Positions 27,193 to 36,174 of a stretch of DNA of 64,000 bases are shown here, piece after piece; within the stretch, counting starts at the first letter, position 1, and each line of letters opens with the position of its first letter. Position numbers and translations under genes: made by a program. The DNA comes from Flavobacterium laiguense (GTDB lineage Bacteria > Bacteroidota > Bacteroidia > Flavobacteriales > Flavobacteriaceae), in NCBI RefSeq assembly GCF_003097655.1, contig NZ_QCZH01000003.1, positions 124,001-188,000 of the forward strand, read 5' to 3'. Below the pieces are notes generated by a model that was not told the DNA's origin, searched no databases, and saw only the letters and a list, made by a program, of their open reading frames with translations.

Positions 27193-27540
27193 TTACGCGT
27201 GTTTTTTTATCGTATTTATCCTATTTATTTTTTCGTCATTTACTTCAAAAATAACTACTTGCTCGATTTTTTCAATACTCCCATTACGTCCATGAATATA
27301 TTCCTGAACAATAACTTTATTATCAAAAGTAATAGTCTTTACTATTTCAGCTCGAAGATTCGGTGAATTCAAGAAAAGTTCAACATACATTTTTCGACAA
27401 TCGTTTATGCCTTCAATAATTATTTTGTTGTTTGAAAAGTCAACTACTTTAATTTCTTCACTAAAAACAGACATCATACTATCAATATCTCTCTCGTCAT
27501 AAGCACGCATCTGTTTCTCTACAGTTTGTTCTATTGTCAT
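27193..27540 (-). CDS. NTF2-like (SnoaL/DUF4440-type) protein
   Basis: This 115-residue alpha-beta barrel protein shows a start of the type EKQMRAYDERDIDSMMSVFS, followed by VVDFSNNKIIIEGINDCRKM. It matches small NTF2-like proteins, some of which are enzymes such as steroid delta-isomerase while others have no known activity. It lies 19 bases upstream of the acetyltransferase gene on the same strand. Confidence 0.75.
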   Translation of the reverse strand: MTIEQTVEKQMRAYDERDIDSMMSVFSEEIKVVDFSNNKIIIEGINDCRKMYVELFLNSPNLRAEIVKTITFDNKVIVQEYIHGRNGSIEKIEQVVIFEVNDEKINRINTIKKHA

Positions 27541-27699
27541 TTTATAATTTTTTTAATTTATGAATTTAATATTTACTTAAATTATTATCACTCAGAACAA
27601 GCTGAGATGTTTTCGATAAAAATTTTGGTATTGCATTTTGTAAGATTAAGAAAGACTAAATTTTCGGTTAATGACTAAATTCACAAGTATTAAATCAAC

Positions 27700-27752
27700 T
27701 TTAAATTAAGCCTAAACCCGCCCTATTTCCAAACAGCGCTTAGCGGTTGGCT
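27700..27752. repeat. GC-rich imperfect hairpin, attC-like in shape
   Basis: On the minus strand, GCCAACCGC (27750-27742) can pair with GCGGGTTTAGGC (27714-27703), leaving unpaired bases on one side. The block overlaps the end of the acetyltransferase frame that stops at 27740. Bulged GC-rich hairpins between small same-strand genes recall integron attC sites, but the GTTRRRY core is not matched exactly. Confidence 0.3.
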
Positions 27753-28348
27753 TTTATCTCGATTTGGGTTTTAATACTTTGTTTTACATCTTCCCATTCA
27801 CTATCCAAAATACTATAAAAAGCGGTATTTCTCGCTATTCCATTTGGTTCGATTTTATCTTTTCTTAAAATCCCTTCAAAAATCCCACCAATTTTTTGAA
27901 TTGCTTTTCTTGAACGTACATTGTTATCTTTTGCTCTAAATTGAACTCTATTAGTATTTAAATTTTCGAAACAATAACTGAGCAATAATAATTTACATTC
28001 TAGGTTTACAGTGGTCCCCCAATATTCTTTCATAATCCAAGTAACACCTATTTCTATTTTTTTGTCATTAGGATATATTTCAAGAAATCTAGTAGTTCCA
28101 ATAATTTTGTTTGAATCTTTGTGAACAATAATGAAGGGATACGCTGTTCCTTTTTCTCTATCATGTATTGCATTGTTGAAATTTGGATAAAATATTTCTT
28201 CAACTGAGTAGTCTACAGATGTTAGTTCCCATATTTTTTTATTGGATGCAGCACGAAATAAATCTTCTAAATGTTCTTTTTCTAAAGGCAGTAGCTCTAT
28301 TTCATCTCCTTTTAATACTATAGGGTGATTAATCCAATTGTTCTTCAT
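27740..28348 (-). CDS. GNAT N-acetyltransferase, second copy of a tandem pair
   Basis: This 202-residue RimJ/RimL-like acetyltransferase has a WINHPIVLKGDEIELLPLEK start, IIGTTRFLEIYPNDKKIEIG and the C-terminal RSRKAIQKIGGIFEGILRKD. It is clearly a paralogue of the gene at 28345-28950, with matching motifs throughout. Its start overlaps that gene's stop by 4 bases. The pair arose by tandem duplication and is co-translated. Confidence 0.87.
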   Translation of the reverse strand: MKNNWINHPIVLKGDEIELLPLEKEHLEDLFRAASNKKIWELTSVDYSVEEIFYPNFNNAIHDREKGTAYPFIIVHKDSNKIIGTTRFLEIYPNDKKIEIGVTWIMKEYWGTTVNLECKLLLLSYCFENLNTNRVQFRAKDNNVRSRKAIQKIGGIFEGILRKDKIEPNGIARNTAFYSILDSEWEDVKQSIKTQIEIKANR

Positions 28349-28950
28349 ACGGCTTTATCATTTATTTGATTAATAATTTTTTGTTTTGCTGATTCCCATT
28401 CGCTGTCAAGAATGCTGTAATACACTGCATTTCTTGCTGTACCGTCACTCTGAACTCGGTCCTTACGTAAGACACCTTCAAATACTCCACCAATTTTTTC
28501 AATTGCCTTTCTAGACCGAAAATTATTGTCCTTAGTCTTGATTTGCACTCTATTTGTTTTTAAAATTTCAAAACAAAAGCTCAATAACAATAATTTGCAT
28601 TCAAGATTTATTTCTGTTCCCCAATATTTTGTAATTATCCAAGTCCAACCAATTTCTAATTTTTTATCAAGCGGATAAATTTCAAAAAATCTGGTTGAAC
28701 CAATAACTTCCTTTGTCTGTTTGTGAAAAATCACAAAAGGATATTGATTTCCTTTTTCTCTTTCGGCCAATGAAAAATTATAGGCAGTTTCAAAAGTTTC
28801 TCGGTTTGAACAGTCTGTGGGTATAAGTTCCCATAGCTTTTTATCTGCTGCTGCTTTATATAATTTTTCAAAATGTTCTTTTTCTAATGGTACTAATTCA
28901 ACAGATTTACCTCTTAAAATTACTGGGTGATTTATCCAATGTACTCTCAT
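28345..28950 (-). CDS. GNAT N-acetyltransferase, first copy of a tandem pair
   Basis: This 201-residue protein has the same architecture as its downstream paralogue: WINHPVILRGKSVELVPLEK, VIGSTRFFEIYPLDKKLEIG, and RSRKAIEKIGGVFEGVLRKD. The substrate is unknown. It begins 3 bases after a short DinB-like C-terminal fragment, which suggests the pair was inserted at, or recombined into, an older gene end. Confidence 0.87.
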   Translation of the reverse strand: MRVHWINHPVILRGKSVELVPLEKEHFEKLYKAAADKKLWELIPTDCSNRETFETAYNFSLAEREKGNQYPFVIFHKQTKEVIGSTRFFEIYPLDKKLEIGWTWIITKYWGTEINLECKLLLLSFCFEILKTNRVQIKTKDNNFRSRKAIEKIGGVFEGVLRKDRVQSDGTARNAVYYSILDSEWESAKQKIINQINDKAV

Positions 28951-28952
28951 AG

Positions 28953-29060
28953 TTATGATGTTGGTTTAAGTTTACCGCTAACTAATTGTTTTAAATGATG
29001 TTCTAAATGAACTACATAATCAATAAAAAGAAATTCAAGTCGTTTTATTGATTCCTTCAT
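28953..29060 (-). pseudogene. Short frame resembling the C-terminus of a DinB-family protein
   Basis: The 35-residue frame contains FLFIDYVVHLEHHLKQL, which resembles the last helix of DinB-like four-helix proteins, where His residues bind metal. Everything upstream is missing. It could also be a genuine short ORF. Identification is tentative. Confidence 0.35.
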
Positions 29061-29064
29061 CCTA

Positions 29065-29913
29065 TCAATTTATATTCGTTGTTATTTGACGTCCTAAATA
29101 CGATGGGTGCCAAATGTAAAGCAAAACAGTAATCAAAATAACAAAACACAAACCCAGAGCACTCGCTTCTATCCCAAAATCGCCTCCGCTAAGCCAAACT
29201 GGTGCATGATCAAATACCGGTTTAAATAAACTAGGCTCTTTGCTACCACTAACGCCAAAGCCAAGAACTGTCCCTTGCATGTAATTTGCCATAAAATGAA
29301 GCCCCAAAGGCATTGCTAAACTTTTTGTTTTTATATAGGCAAGACCAAACATAATGGAAGCTATAAAAATATTGATGGAGGCAAGGATTTTTACTGTTCC
29401 GGTCATACCAGGATTATTGATATGGGTTAATAAAAAAAGTGCGGCTATAATAATTTGAGCTGGCCATTTTCCAAAAGCTTGAATTAGCCGCTGAAACATA
29501 AAGCCTCTGAACAACAATTCTTCGGCAATGGCTGCTGACAGAAATATCGCAAATCCAGAAAGAATAGTTGAAAAAGAAAAAATATTTAGCTGCCAATCAA
29601 TAAAACCAAAAATTGTCAAAACAGAAACAGGCAAAATCATCAGTAGAGCACCAATCAGTAGTCCAATACAAAGTTCTTTAAACCACGTTGAATTAAATTT
29701 ACCAACCAAGTCACTTACTGATTTACGCCTTAACATTTGACAAATTATAGAAACAACTGAAATTAAAATGACTTGATGAGTCATTGTTATCTCAAATGAA
29801 AAGCGGTCGGCCAAAATAATCAGCGGAAACAGGAATGAAGAAAGGATCAAAAAAAACAGAACTACCCACCAGATGTTTTTAATTTTCCCTTCTGAATTTA
29901 AAAATAGTGTCAT
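29065..29913 (-). CDS. CPBP-family intramembrane glutamic protease (CAAX-like)
   Basis: This 282-residue multi-pass membrane protein carries the catalytic EELLFRG motif (EExxxR), LLTHINNPG with a conserved His, and LGLHFMANYMQG with the second His, as in ABI/CPBP proteases. About seven to eight hydrophobic segments are visible. Members cleave prenylated or membrane proteins, and some give self-immunity to bacteriocins. Nothing nearby indicates a specific substrate. Confidence 0.85.
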   Translation of the reverse strand: MTLFLNSEGKIKNIWWVVLFFLILSSFLFPLIILADRFSFEITMTHQVILISVVSIICQMLRRKSVSDLVGKFNSTWFKELCIGLLIGALLMILPVSVLTIFGFIDWQLNIFSFSTILSGFAIFLSAAIAEELLFRGFMFQRLIQAFGKWPAQIIIAALFLLTHINNPGMTGTVKILASINIFIASIMFGLAYIKTKSLAMPLGLHFMANYMQGTVLGFGVSGSKEPSLFKPVFDHAPVWLSGGDFGIEASALGLCFVILITVLLYIWHPSYLGRQITTNIN

Positions 29914-29933
29914 TTCAAATGTATTTTGTCTTA

Positions 29934-30041
29934 TTAATTTTCTACTTCTCTTGCAATGTTATCTTTCTTATATTTTTTCTCAGCATAAGAATGTGTCTCT
30001 GCCAGACCGAAATCACCTGCTTTGCTTATATTTGCTTTCAT
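29934..30041 (-). CDS. Possible 35-residue small protein
   Basis: ATG at 30041, 5 bases after the stop of the acetyltransferase gene, opens a 35-codon charged frame (MKANISKAGDFGLAETHSYA, then EKKYKKDNIAREVEN) with coding-like composition. It is not recognisable. It could be a small protein or the remnant of a larger one. Confidence 0.3.
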   Translation of the reverse strand: MKANISKAGDFGLAETHSYAEKKYKKDNIAREVEN

Positions 30042-30046
30042 TGTCG

Positions 30047-30499
30047 TTAATTTTGGTTTGTTCTCTTACTTGCCCAGTCATTATAAGTCATTTCAAACTT
30101 AATTTCACCTTTTCCGTGTGTCCCAATCTCAGTCCAACCAGATTTCCTGTAAAACTTTTCTGCTCTTGTATTAGGAGTAGTTCCTAACCAAACACGATTC
30201 GTTGTCTGCTTAAAATACCAGTCAAGCATAATGGCGTGGAGTTGTTTACCGATTCCTTGCTTTTCAAATTCAGGTTTTAAAAACAAAGCCCAAATATTAT
30301 TGTCCTTAAGGTCAACAATTGAAAATCCAACAATTTCATTATCTATTTCACAAACCCAACCTTTTCCTCTTACGCATATATAATCTATACAGTCTTGGTC
30401 AGTCACCAAATTAGGGTCAGACAAAATGTTTTCTGTTACTGAATTTCTAACAATTTGAATTTGTTTTATGTCGTCAATATTTGCTTCTCTTATAATCAT
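30047..30499 (-). CDS. GNAT N-acetyltransferase
   Basis: This 150-residue GNAT protein has a strand pair WVCEIDNEIVGFSIVDLKDN, the acetyl-CoA loop PEFEKQGIGKQLHAIMLDW and the C-terminal TRAEKFYRKSGWTEIGTHGK, all textbook GNAT motifs. It is a compact single-domain enzyme. The substrate is unknown. Confidence 0.87.
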   Translation of the reverse strand: MIIREANIDDIKQIQIVRNSVTENILSDPNLVTDQDCIDYICVRGKGWVCEIDNEIVGFSIVDLKDNNIWALFLKPEFEKQGIGKQLHAIMLDWYFKQTTNRVWLGTTPNTRAEKFYRKSGWTEIGTHGKGEIKFEMTYNDWASKRTNQN

Positions 30500-30693
30500 A
30501 TTTTATCAGATCTATTTTAGTTGTTTGAGTTGGTTAAACTTTGCAAGGAATCTTTAAATAAAGTCATTGCAATAGGCCGATTACAAACTCAAATAATAGT
30601 TAGAATTTCGGATGTTAAGTATTAAATCTTCCAATTTAACAAACACTTATTTGCTGTTGTTTTTTCTGTATATAAATTTTCATTATGCTTTTT

Positions 30694-31281
30694 TTATATA
30701 ATCCCTTCCTCGGTTGATAAATGTAAGTACCTTTCTTTTATTATTTTAATGTGTCTTAACTCGTGACCTGCAAGATGATACGCCAATGCCCTTACAGTTC
30801 TGATATTAATAATGCTTCCGTCATCGTCAATCCCTCCACCGCTTCTCATAAAAGCGTCGTCTGGCAGGTTTTGAAATAATGTTAATGTCGCATTTCTAAC
30901 AGACTCGTATTCTTCAAAAATGCTATCTAAACTTCTGTCATTTGCGTAAGAGTATTTTGCATAATCATTTTCTTCAAAACCGTGTAATGGAGTATTGTCA
31001 TTTCTACCATATCTTAAAGCTCTATATGCAAATATTCTTTCGTCGTCAATTATATGAACCAAAATTTCTTTAATGGTCCATTTTCCATTGTCATATCTGT
31101 AATACAGCTTTTCTTCAGGTAATTCGTAAATAAATTTTTTAATCTTTATGTAACTGTCTTTCATATTTTGAAGTACCATTCCATCATCTTTTAATAGCTC
31201 CATATACATTTCTGAATATTCTGGGTATTCTTCTTTTTTAGGTTTTTCTATTATTCTAAAATTTGTAATTCTATCCGTCAT
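30694..31281 (-). CDS. DinB-family metalloprotein
   Basis: This 195-residue four-helix DinB/YfiT-like protein shows putative metal-ligand histidines in KEILVHIIDDERIFAYRALR and in LAYHLAGHELRHIKIIKERY. Known relatives are metal-dependent thiol transferases or stress-induced proteins. The specific role is unknown. It stands alone between the acetyltransferase and the oxidoreductase. Confidence 0.83.
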   Translation of the reverse strand: MTDRITNFRIIEKPKKEEYPEYSEMYMELLKDDGMVLQNMKDSYIKIKKFIYELPEEKLYYRYDNGKWTIKEILVHIIDDERIFAYRALRYGRNDNTPLHGFEENDYAKYSYANDRSLDSIFEEYESVRNATLTLFQNLPDDAFMRSGGGIDDDGSIINIRTVRALAYHLAGHELRHIKIIKERYLHLSTEEGII

Positions 31282-31338
31282 AACTTTTCAAATTTTTATA
31301 TTGTTAATTAATATCTCTTGTTCAATTGTGGTAACGCT

Positions 31339-32307
31339 TTATAATGACTGCAAAGTAATAGATACGTTCCCTTTTTTATGTCCTTTTTCAACATAAGTGT
31401 GTGCTTCTTCAATTTGCTCTAAGGAATAGGTTCTATCAATGACAGGTTTCAATTGACCAACTTCAATAAGTTCTTTTAGAAAATGAATATCTTCTGCCGT
31501 GTGGCTTATTACACCGGTCAAAACTTTTATTTTTTTGCTATTGGTCATTGATACCCAAACGCCTTGAAATATTTCTGAAATTCCAGCGGCACTTAAAATC
31601 AATTTCCCATTTATAGTAAGCGACTTTACACTATTTGAAATTACTATTTTATTAACAGTATCAAAAATCACATCATAAGTTTCACCGTTTTTAGTAAAAT
31701 CTTCTTTGGTGTAATCAATCACTTTGTCGGCTCCTAATGATTGTACTAAATCAATATTTGCAGTGCTACAAACTCCTGTTACAATCGCTCCAAAATGCTT
31801 TGCAAGTTGAACAGCGGCCGTTCCAACGGATCCTGATGCGCCAAAAATAAGCACTTTTTGCCCTTGTTGTAGGGATGCCTTTTTGAGAAAATGTAATGCC
31901 GCAACTCCCCCAAACGGAATTACAGCCGCTTCTTGATGGGTTATATTTATGGGCTTTAAAGCTATTGACCCATTTTCTGGAAAACATTTATAGTTGGCAT
32001 AAGTACCAAAACTCATGTCCGTATGTCCAAAAATTGGGTCGCCAACTTTAAAAAGTGTAACAGATGAACCTACTTGTTCAATTTCACCTGAAAAAACACT
32101 GCCTAAAATAGGGGTTTTAGGATTCATAAGTCCAAAAAAAAATCGAACGGCAAAAGGATCTGCTTTTCGTAATCGCACATCACCCGAATTGACTGCCGTA
32201 GCTCTTACTCTTATCAGAATTTCATTTTGTTTTGGTATTGGTTTTGCCACTTCTTTCAGTTGTAGAACCTCCGGAATACCGTATTGTGTATAAACTATTG
32301 CTTTCAT
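31339..32307 (-). CDS. NAD(P)-dependent alcohol dehydrogenase / quinone oxidoreductase (MDR family)
   Basis: This 322-residue medium-chain dehydrogenase/reductase has a GroES-like N-terminal domain (ILIRVRATAVNSGDVRLRKA) and a Rossmann fold with GASGSVGTAAVQLAKHFGA. The zinc-binding cysteine cluster is absent, placing it with zinc-independent quinone oxidoreductase-like enzymes. A candidate Crp/Fnr site lies 55 bases upstream and matches that before the Crp-like gene, so it is a probable target of that regulator. Confidence 0.88.
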   Translation of the reverse strand: MKAIVYTQYGIPEVLQLKEVAKPIPKQNEILIRVRATAVNSGDVRLRKADPFAVRFFFGLMNPKTPILGSVFSGEIEQVGSSVTLFKVGDPIFGHTDMSFGTYANYKCFPENGSIALKPINITHQEAAVIPFGGVAALHFLKKASLQQGQKVLIFGASGSVGTAAVQLAKHFGAIVTGVCSTANIDLVQSLGADKVIDYTKEDFTKNGETYDVIFDTVNKIVISNSVKSLTINGKLILSAAGISEIFQGVWVSMTNSKKIKVLTGVISHTAEDIHFLKELIEVGQLKPVIDRTYSLEQIEEAHTYVEKGHKKGNVSITLQSL

Positions 32308-32361
32308 GTAAGGATTGTTTATTTAACCTCACAAATGTAATTGCATCATTTTCCAATTTCC

Positions 32362-32375
32362 TTGACTTGGGTTAA
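32362..32375 (-). promoter_or_regulatory. Candidate Crp/Fnr-type operator upstream of the oxidoreductase gene
   Basis: The plus strand reads ttgacttgggttaa, matching ttgactaaagttaa before the Crp-like regulator (25914-25927). It lies 55 bases upstream of the oxidoreductase start. Confidence 0.5.
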
Positions 32376-32421
32376 GAAATGCGAACAGTCCTTTTAAAAT
32401 TTCACAAATAAAAAGATTAGT

Positions 32422-32562
32422 TTAAAATCCCTCGGGAATATCAAAAATATAAAAGGTATCAATCAAATCCCAATATTTATGAACTCTTCCTCTATTGAAG
32501 GTCACCTCTAATAACTCAATTCCTAACTCAAAACTGTTTCTTAGCTCAATAAAAAAGAAAAA
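32422..32562 (-). pseudogene. Coding-like fragment of an unknown protein
   Basis: On the minus strand a frame reads FFIELRNSFELGIELLEVTF and NRGRVHKYWDLIDTFYIFDI before a stop at 32422-32424. Composition is coding-like, but no start is present. I do not recognise the family. It may be the tail of a lost gene. Confidence 0.3.
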
Positions 32563-32658
32563 ATCAACCGAAACCAACCATTAAACTCGTGAATTTTCTT
32601 TTTTAATACAAAAATAGCCTTATTTGTTAAAAATTTGACTTTTGCAAAAAATTTAATA

Positions 32659-32686
32659 TTTGGTTTGAAAAATAATTGTAGATTTG
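32659..32686 (+). promoter_or_regulatory. Candidate promoter of the arginine cluster
   Basis: TTTG at 32659-32662 and TAGATTTG at 32679-32686, 16 bases apart, resemble the Bacteroidota promoter with a slightly short spacer. The leader ORF starts 6 bases after the -7 box. Confidence 0.45.
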
Positions 32687-32691
32687 CACCA

Positions 32692-32772
32692 ATGAAAAAC
32701 ACAGGAACATATATAACTATTATCTCTCGGATAATCACACCTACGACTTCTCCCGAAGTACGGACGCTATAA
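32692..32772 (+). promoter_or_regulatory. 26-codon leader ORF upstream of the arginine cluster
   Basis: ATG at 32692 opens a 26-codon frame rich in Thr (7) and Ile (5) and containing two CGG arginine codons, rare in such AT-rich DNA. It ends with TAA at 32770. A small hairpin (acttc tccc gaagt, 32746-32759) lies near its end. An attenuation leader is possible, but the amino acid signature fits threonine/isoleucine leaders better than arginine. The remaining sequence up to 33015 shows no gene. Confidence 0.4.
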
Positions 32773-33015
32773 CTATAGCTTCCAAAGTGTATTAGTAATA
32801 TATTTATTCATTCCTTTATTTTATCGTTTTGAAATTATTTCCATTTTTATTTGGATTTATACATCCAAAAAATAGCACCAAACAAAATTTATCTATCTGT
32901 AACCCAACTAATTGGATTGTTCTTTCTTGTATTTATCTTATATTTGATAGTGCTAAACCAGAACATTTCAAACTTGATTACAGTGCATTTTTTAACCTAA
33001 AATATAACTTTTGAA

Positions 33016-33648
33016 ATGAATATTTCTATTGTAGTAACTCAGGAAGAACATTATAAGTATGCGCAAGAAATATGCGATACGATAGAGTCATCTGCCCTAT
33101 TGAGAGGTACTGGAATTGCCAAAAGAACACCAGAATACATCCAGAAAAAAATGGAAACTGGAGATGCGGTAATTGCACTTAATAACGGAATCTTTGCCGG
33201 TTTTTGTTATATCGAAAGTTGGCAACACGGTCAGTTTGTGGCTCATTCTGGTTTAATTGTACATCCTGATTATAGAAATTTGGGATTAGCAAAAAAAATA
33301 AAATCATTTGTATTTGACTATTCGCTGCAAAAATATCCAGATGCAAAAGTATTTGGAATCACTACAGGATTAGCCGTTATGAAAATCAATTCGGATTTGG
33401 GGTACAAGCCGGTACCGTTTTCACAATTGACTACAGATCCTAGTTTTTGGAAAGGATGTCAAACCTGTACCAATTATGAGATACTAAAAAGCAAAGACAA
33501 CAAATTGTGCTTGTGCACTGGTATGCTTTACGATCCAAAAGAGAAACCAAAAGACCCACCCAAACATCCATTCAATGTGAAAATATTGAATAGATTGAAA
33601 GAAATAAAACAAGCTTTATTTTTAAAAAAAGTTGACCCAAATAAATAA
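33016..33648 (+). CDS. GNAT acyltransferase of the arginine cluster, likely N-acetylglutamate synthase
   Basis: This 210-residue acetyltransferase is the first gene of the arginine cluster. It shows VAHSGLIVHPDYRNLGLAKK, an acetyl-CoA loop with a RNLGLA variant, and a Cys-rich C-terminal part (KGCQTCTNYEI, KLCLCTGM). It probably acylates glutamate, the first step, because no other ArgA or ArgJ is present in the cluster. The Cys pattern may bind a metal. It is inferred from position and not a classical ArgA. Confidence 0.75.
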   Translation: MNISIVVTQEEHYKYAQEICDTIESSALLRGTGIAKRTPEYIQKKMETGDAVIALNNGIFAGFCYIESWQHGQFVAHSGLIVHPDYRNLGLAKKIKSFVFDYSLQKYPDAKVFGITTGLAVMKINSDLGYKPVPFSQLTTDPSFWKGCQTCTNYEILKSKDNKLCLCTGMLYDPKEKPKDPPKHPFNVKILNRLKEIKQALFLKKVDPNK

Positions 33649-33690
33649 ATTAAATTATTGCCTTTAAAAAGCAAATAAAAAAATATAAAA

Positions 33691-34884
33691 ATGAAAAAAG
33701 TAGTATTAGCATATAGCGGAGGATTAGACACATCGTATTGTCTTAAATATTTAAAAAATGAAAAAGGATACGAAGTTCATACTGTATTAATCAACACTGG
33801 TGGTTTTGACGACGAAGAACTAAAAGCAATCGAAGAGAGAGCTTATGAGCTTGGAAGCGCCAAACACGCCAACCTGACTATCGTTGATAAATATTATGAC
33901 AAAGCCATTAAATATCTGATTTATGGTAATGTATTAAAAAACAACACCTACCCCCTATCTGTAAGTGCTGAAAGAGTTTTTCAAGCGATTGAAGCCATAA
34001 AATATGCCAAATCTGTAGGTGCCGAAGCCATTGCTCACGGAAGTACAGGTGCAGGAAATGACCAAATTCGTTTTGACTTGATTTTCCAAACCATCGCTCC
34101 CGAAATTGAAATCATCACTCCTATCAGAGACTTAAAACTTTCTAGACAGGAAGAAGTGGATTATTTATCTAAAAACGGCGTGCACTATTCTTGGGAAAAA
34201 GCACAATATTCTATCAACAAAGGACTTTGGGGAACTAGCGTAGGTGGGAAAGAAACTTTGACCTCCAACCAAGCTTTACCAAGTGAAGCCTATCCTTCGC
34301 AATTGCAAAAAACAGGCGAAGAGAAAGTAACACTTCAATTTGAAAAAGGACAATTAGTGGGAATCAACGGTGTTCTTGATGCTCCAACAAAAAATATCGT
34401 TGTGCTAGAAAAATTAGCCAACGCGTATGCTATTGGCAGAGATACTCACGTGGGTGATACGATTATCGGAATCAAAGGAAGAGTTGGTTTTGAAGCTGCA
34501 GCACCTTTAATCATCATCAAAGCACACCATTTATTAGAGAAACACACTCTTGGAAAATGGCAACAATATTGGAAAGAACAACTAGGAAACTGGTACGGAA
34601 TGTTATTTCACGAAGGTCAGTTTCTAGATCCTGTAATGCGTAACATCGAGGCTTTCCTCGAAGACACTCAAGCTACGGTAAACGGAACCGTGATAGTTTC
34701 GCTTAAACCGTATCACTTTACGCTTGACGGAATTGAGTCTGAAAACGACTTGATGAATACTAGTTTTGGACAATATGGAGAAATGAACAACGCTTGGACG
34801 TCTGACGATGCCAAAGGATTTATCAAAATTCTGGGGAATGCACAAAACATATTCTCCTCTGTAAACAAATTGACACAAGATTAA
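33691..34884 (+). CDS. argG: Argininosuccinate synthase
   Basis: This 397-residue enzyme condenses citrulline with aspartate, using ATP, to argininosuccinate. The N-terminal PP-loop VVLAYSGGLDTS (residues 4-15) and the STGAGNDQIRFD segment of the active site are present. The length is normal. It begins 42 bases after the acyltransferase gene. A dispersed palindromic repeat fills part of the gap to argC. Confidence 0.94.
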   Translation: MKKVVLAYSGGLDTSYCLKYLKNEKGYEVHTVLINTGGFDDEELKAIEERAYELGSAKHANLTIVDKYYDKAIKYLIYGNVLKNNTYPLSVSAERVFQAIEAIKYAKSVGAEAIAHGSTGAGNDQIRFDLIFQTIAPEIEIITPIRDLKLSRQEEVDYLSKNGVHYSWEKAQYSINKGLWGTSVGGKETLTSNQALPSEAYPSQLQKTGEEKVTLQFEKGQLVGINGVLDAPTKNIVVLEKLANAYAIGRDTHVGDTIIGIKGRVGFEAAAPLIIIKAHHLLEKHTLGKWQQYWKEQLGNWYGMLFHEGQFLDPVMRNIEAFLEDTQATVNGTVIVSLKPYHFTLDGIESENDLMNTSFGQYGEMNNAWTSDDAKGFIKILGNAQNIFSSVNKLTQD

Positions 34885-34907
34885 TTTGGCTATTTAAAAG
34901 AATTGTC

Positions 34908-35020
34908 AGGAGCGAAAGTTTAGGCATTTTCTGGAGGTATGGGTTCCCGCCATCATTCCAATCTTTTGTCTCGTTTGAAGACGAGACAAAAGGATTTTCC
35001 CTTCTGTCGGGGCTAAAGAG
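34908..35020 (+). repeat. Dispersed palindromic repeat, family A copy 1
   Basis: It starts aggagc and ends cggggctaaag. A 12-bp perfect hairpin, cttttgtctcgt (34963-34974) with acgagacaaaag (34983-34994), lies in the centre. Further copies lie at 42518-42650 and 54195-54300. All three directly follow a plus-strand gene. Confidence 0.75.
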
Positions 35021-35109
35021 CGAATATTGGGAATTTTTGGAGTTATCCAAATCGACCTAAAAAAATATAAAAAACACTAATTAATAGTACGTTTTAAAAA
35101 TAAAAAAAT

Positions 35110-36087
35110 ATGATTAATATTGGAATCATTGGCGGATCAGGTTATACAGCTGGCGAACTCATCAGGATATTGATGTTTCATCCCAATGCCAAACTCGATT
35201 TTGTATACAGCACCACCAATGCAGGAAAATCGCTTTCAGTAGCACATCACGATTTGTTGGGCGATATCGAAATGAACTTTACTGATACAGTGAACCCAAA
35301 TGTAGATGTCGTTTTCTTGTGTTTGGGACACGGAAAATCAAAAACATTTTTGGCAGAAAACCAATTTGCGAGTCCTACCAAAATCATTGATCTTGGAAAT
35401 GATTTCAGATTGAACAAAGACGAAACATTCGAAGGTAAAACATTTATTTATGGCTTACCAGAATTGAATAAAGCAGCGATTAAAAATGCAAATTACATAG
35501 CCAATCCAGGTTGTTTTGCTACTGCTATTCAGTTGGCTTTATTACCATTGGCGGATGCCAAATTATTAAAAGAAGAGGTACACATCAATGCCACAACGGG
35601 AAGTACCGGTGCAGGTGTAAGCCCATCAGAAACGACACATTTTAGTTGGAGAAACAATAATATGTCGCATTACAAAGCTTTTGATCACCAACATTTGGGC
35701 GAAATTTCAGAAAGTTTGCATCAATTGCAAAATGATTTCACAAACGAATTGCTTTTTATTCCGAACAGAGGTAATTTCCCAAGAGGAATTTTCGCCACTT
35801 TATATACAACTTGCAGCGAAAGTCTGAAAGATATAGTAGCCAAATACGAATCCTTTTATAAAGACCAACCTTTTGTAACCGTAACCACTACAGCCATCAA
35901 TATGAAACAAGTGGTTCAAACCAATAAATGCATTATTAGCTTAGAGAAAAAAGGAAATCGGATTTTGATTACTTCGGTAATAGATAATTTAGTAAAAGGT
36001 GCCTCGGGACAAGCCATTCAAAACATGAACTTGATGTTTGGATTGGACGAAAGTACAGGATTGCATTTGAAACCAAGCGGGTTTTAA
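35110..36087 (+). CDS. argC: N-acetyl-gamma-glutamyl-phosphate reductase
   Basis: This 325-residue enzyme reduces N-acetylglutamyl phosphate to the semialdehyde with NADPH. The N-terminal nucleotide-binding GIIGGSGYTAGELIRIL and the catalytic cysteine motif NPGCFATAIQLALLPL are visible, together with HLGEISESL and VVQTNKCIISL. The length is normal. Confidence 0.93.
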   Translation: MINIGIIGGSGYTAGELIRILMFHPNAKLDFVYSTTNAGKSLSVAHHDLLGDIEMNFTDTVNPNVDVVFLCLGHGKSKTFLAENQFASPTKIIDLGNDFRLNKDETFEGKTFIYGLPELNKAAIKNANYIANPGCFATAIQLALLPLADAKLLKEEVHINATTGSTGAGVSPSETTHFSWRNNNMSHYKAFDHQHLGEISESLHQLQNDFTNELLFIPNRGNFPRGIFATLYTTCSESLKDIVAKYESFYKDQPFVTVTTTAINMKQVVQTNKCIISLEKKGNRILITSVIDNLVKGASGQAIQNMNLMFGLDESTGLHLKPSGF

Positions 36088-36174
36088 TAAAAGTTGATGG
36101 TTATCGGTTGATTGTTGATAGAAACAGCAAACTTGACCGACAACCAACAACTATCAACCAATAACCAAAAAAAA

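Noticed and set aside
32659..33015. Riboswitch upstream of the arginine cluster
   Set aside because: No known riboswitch core recognised; a leader ORF explains the sequence more simply.
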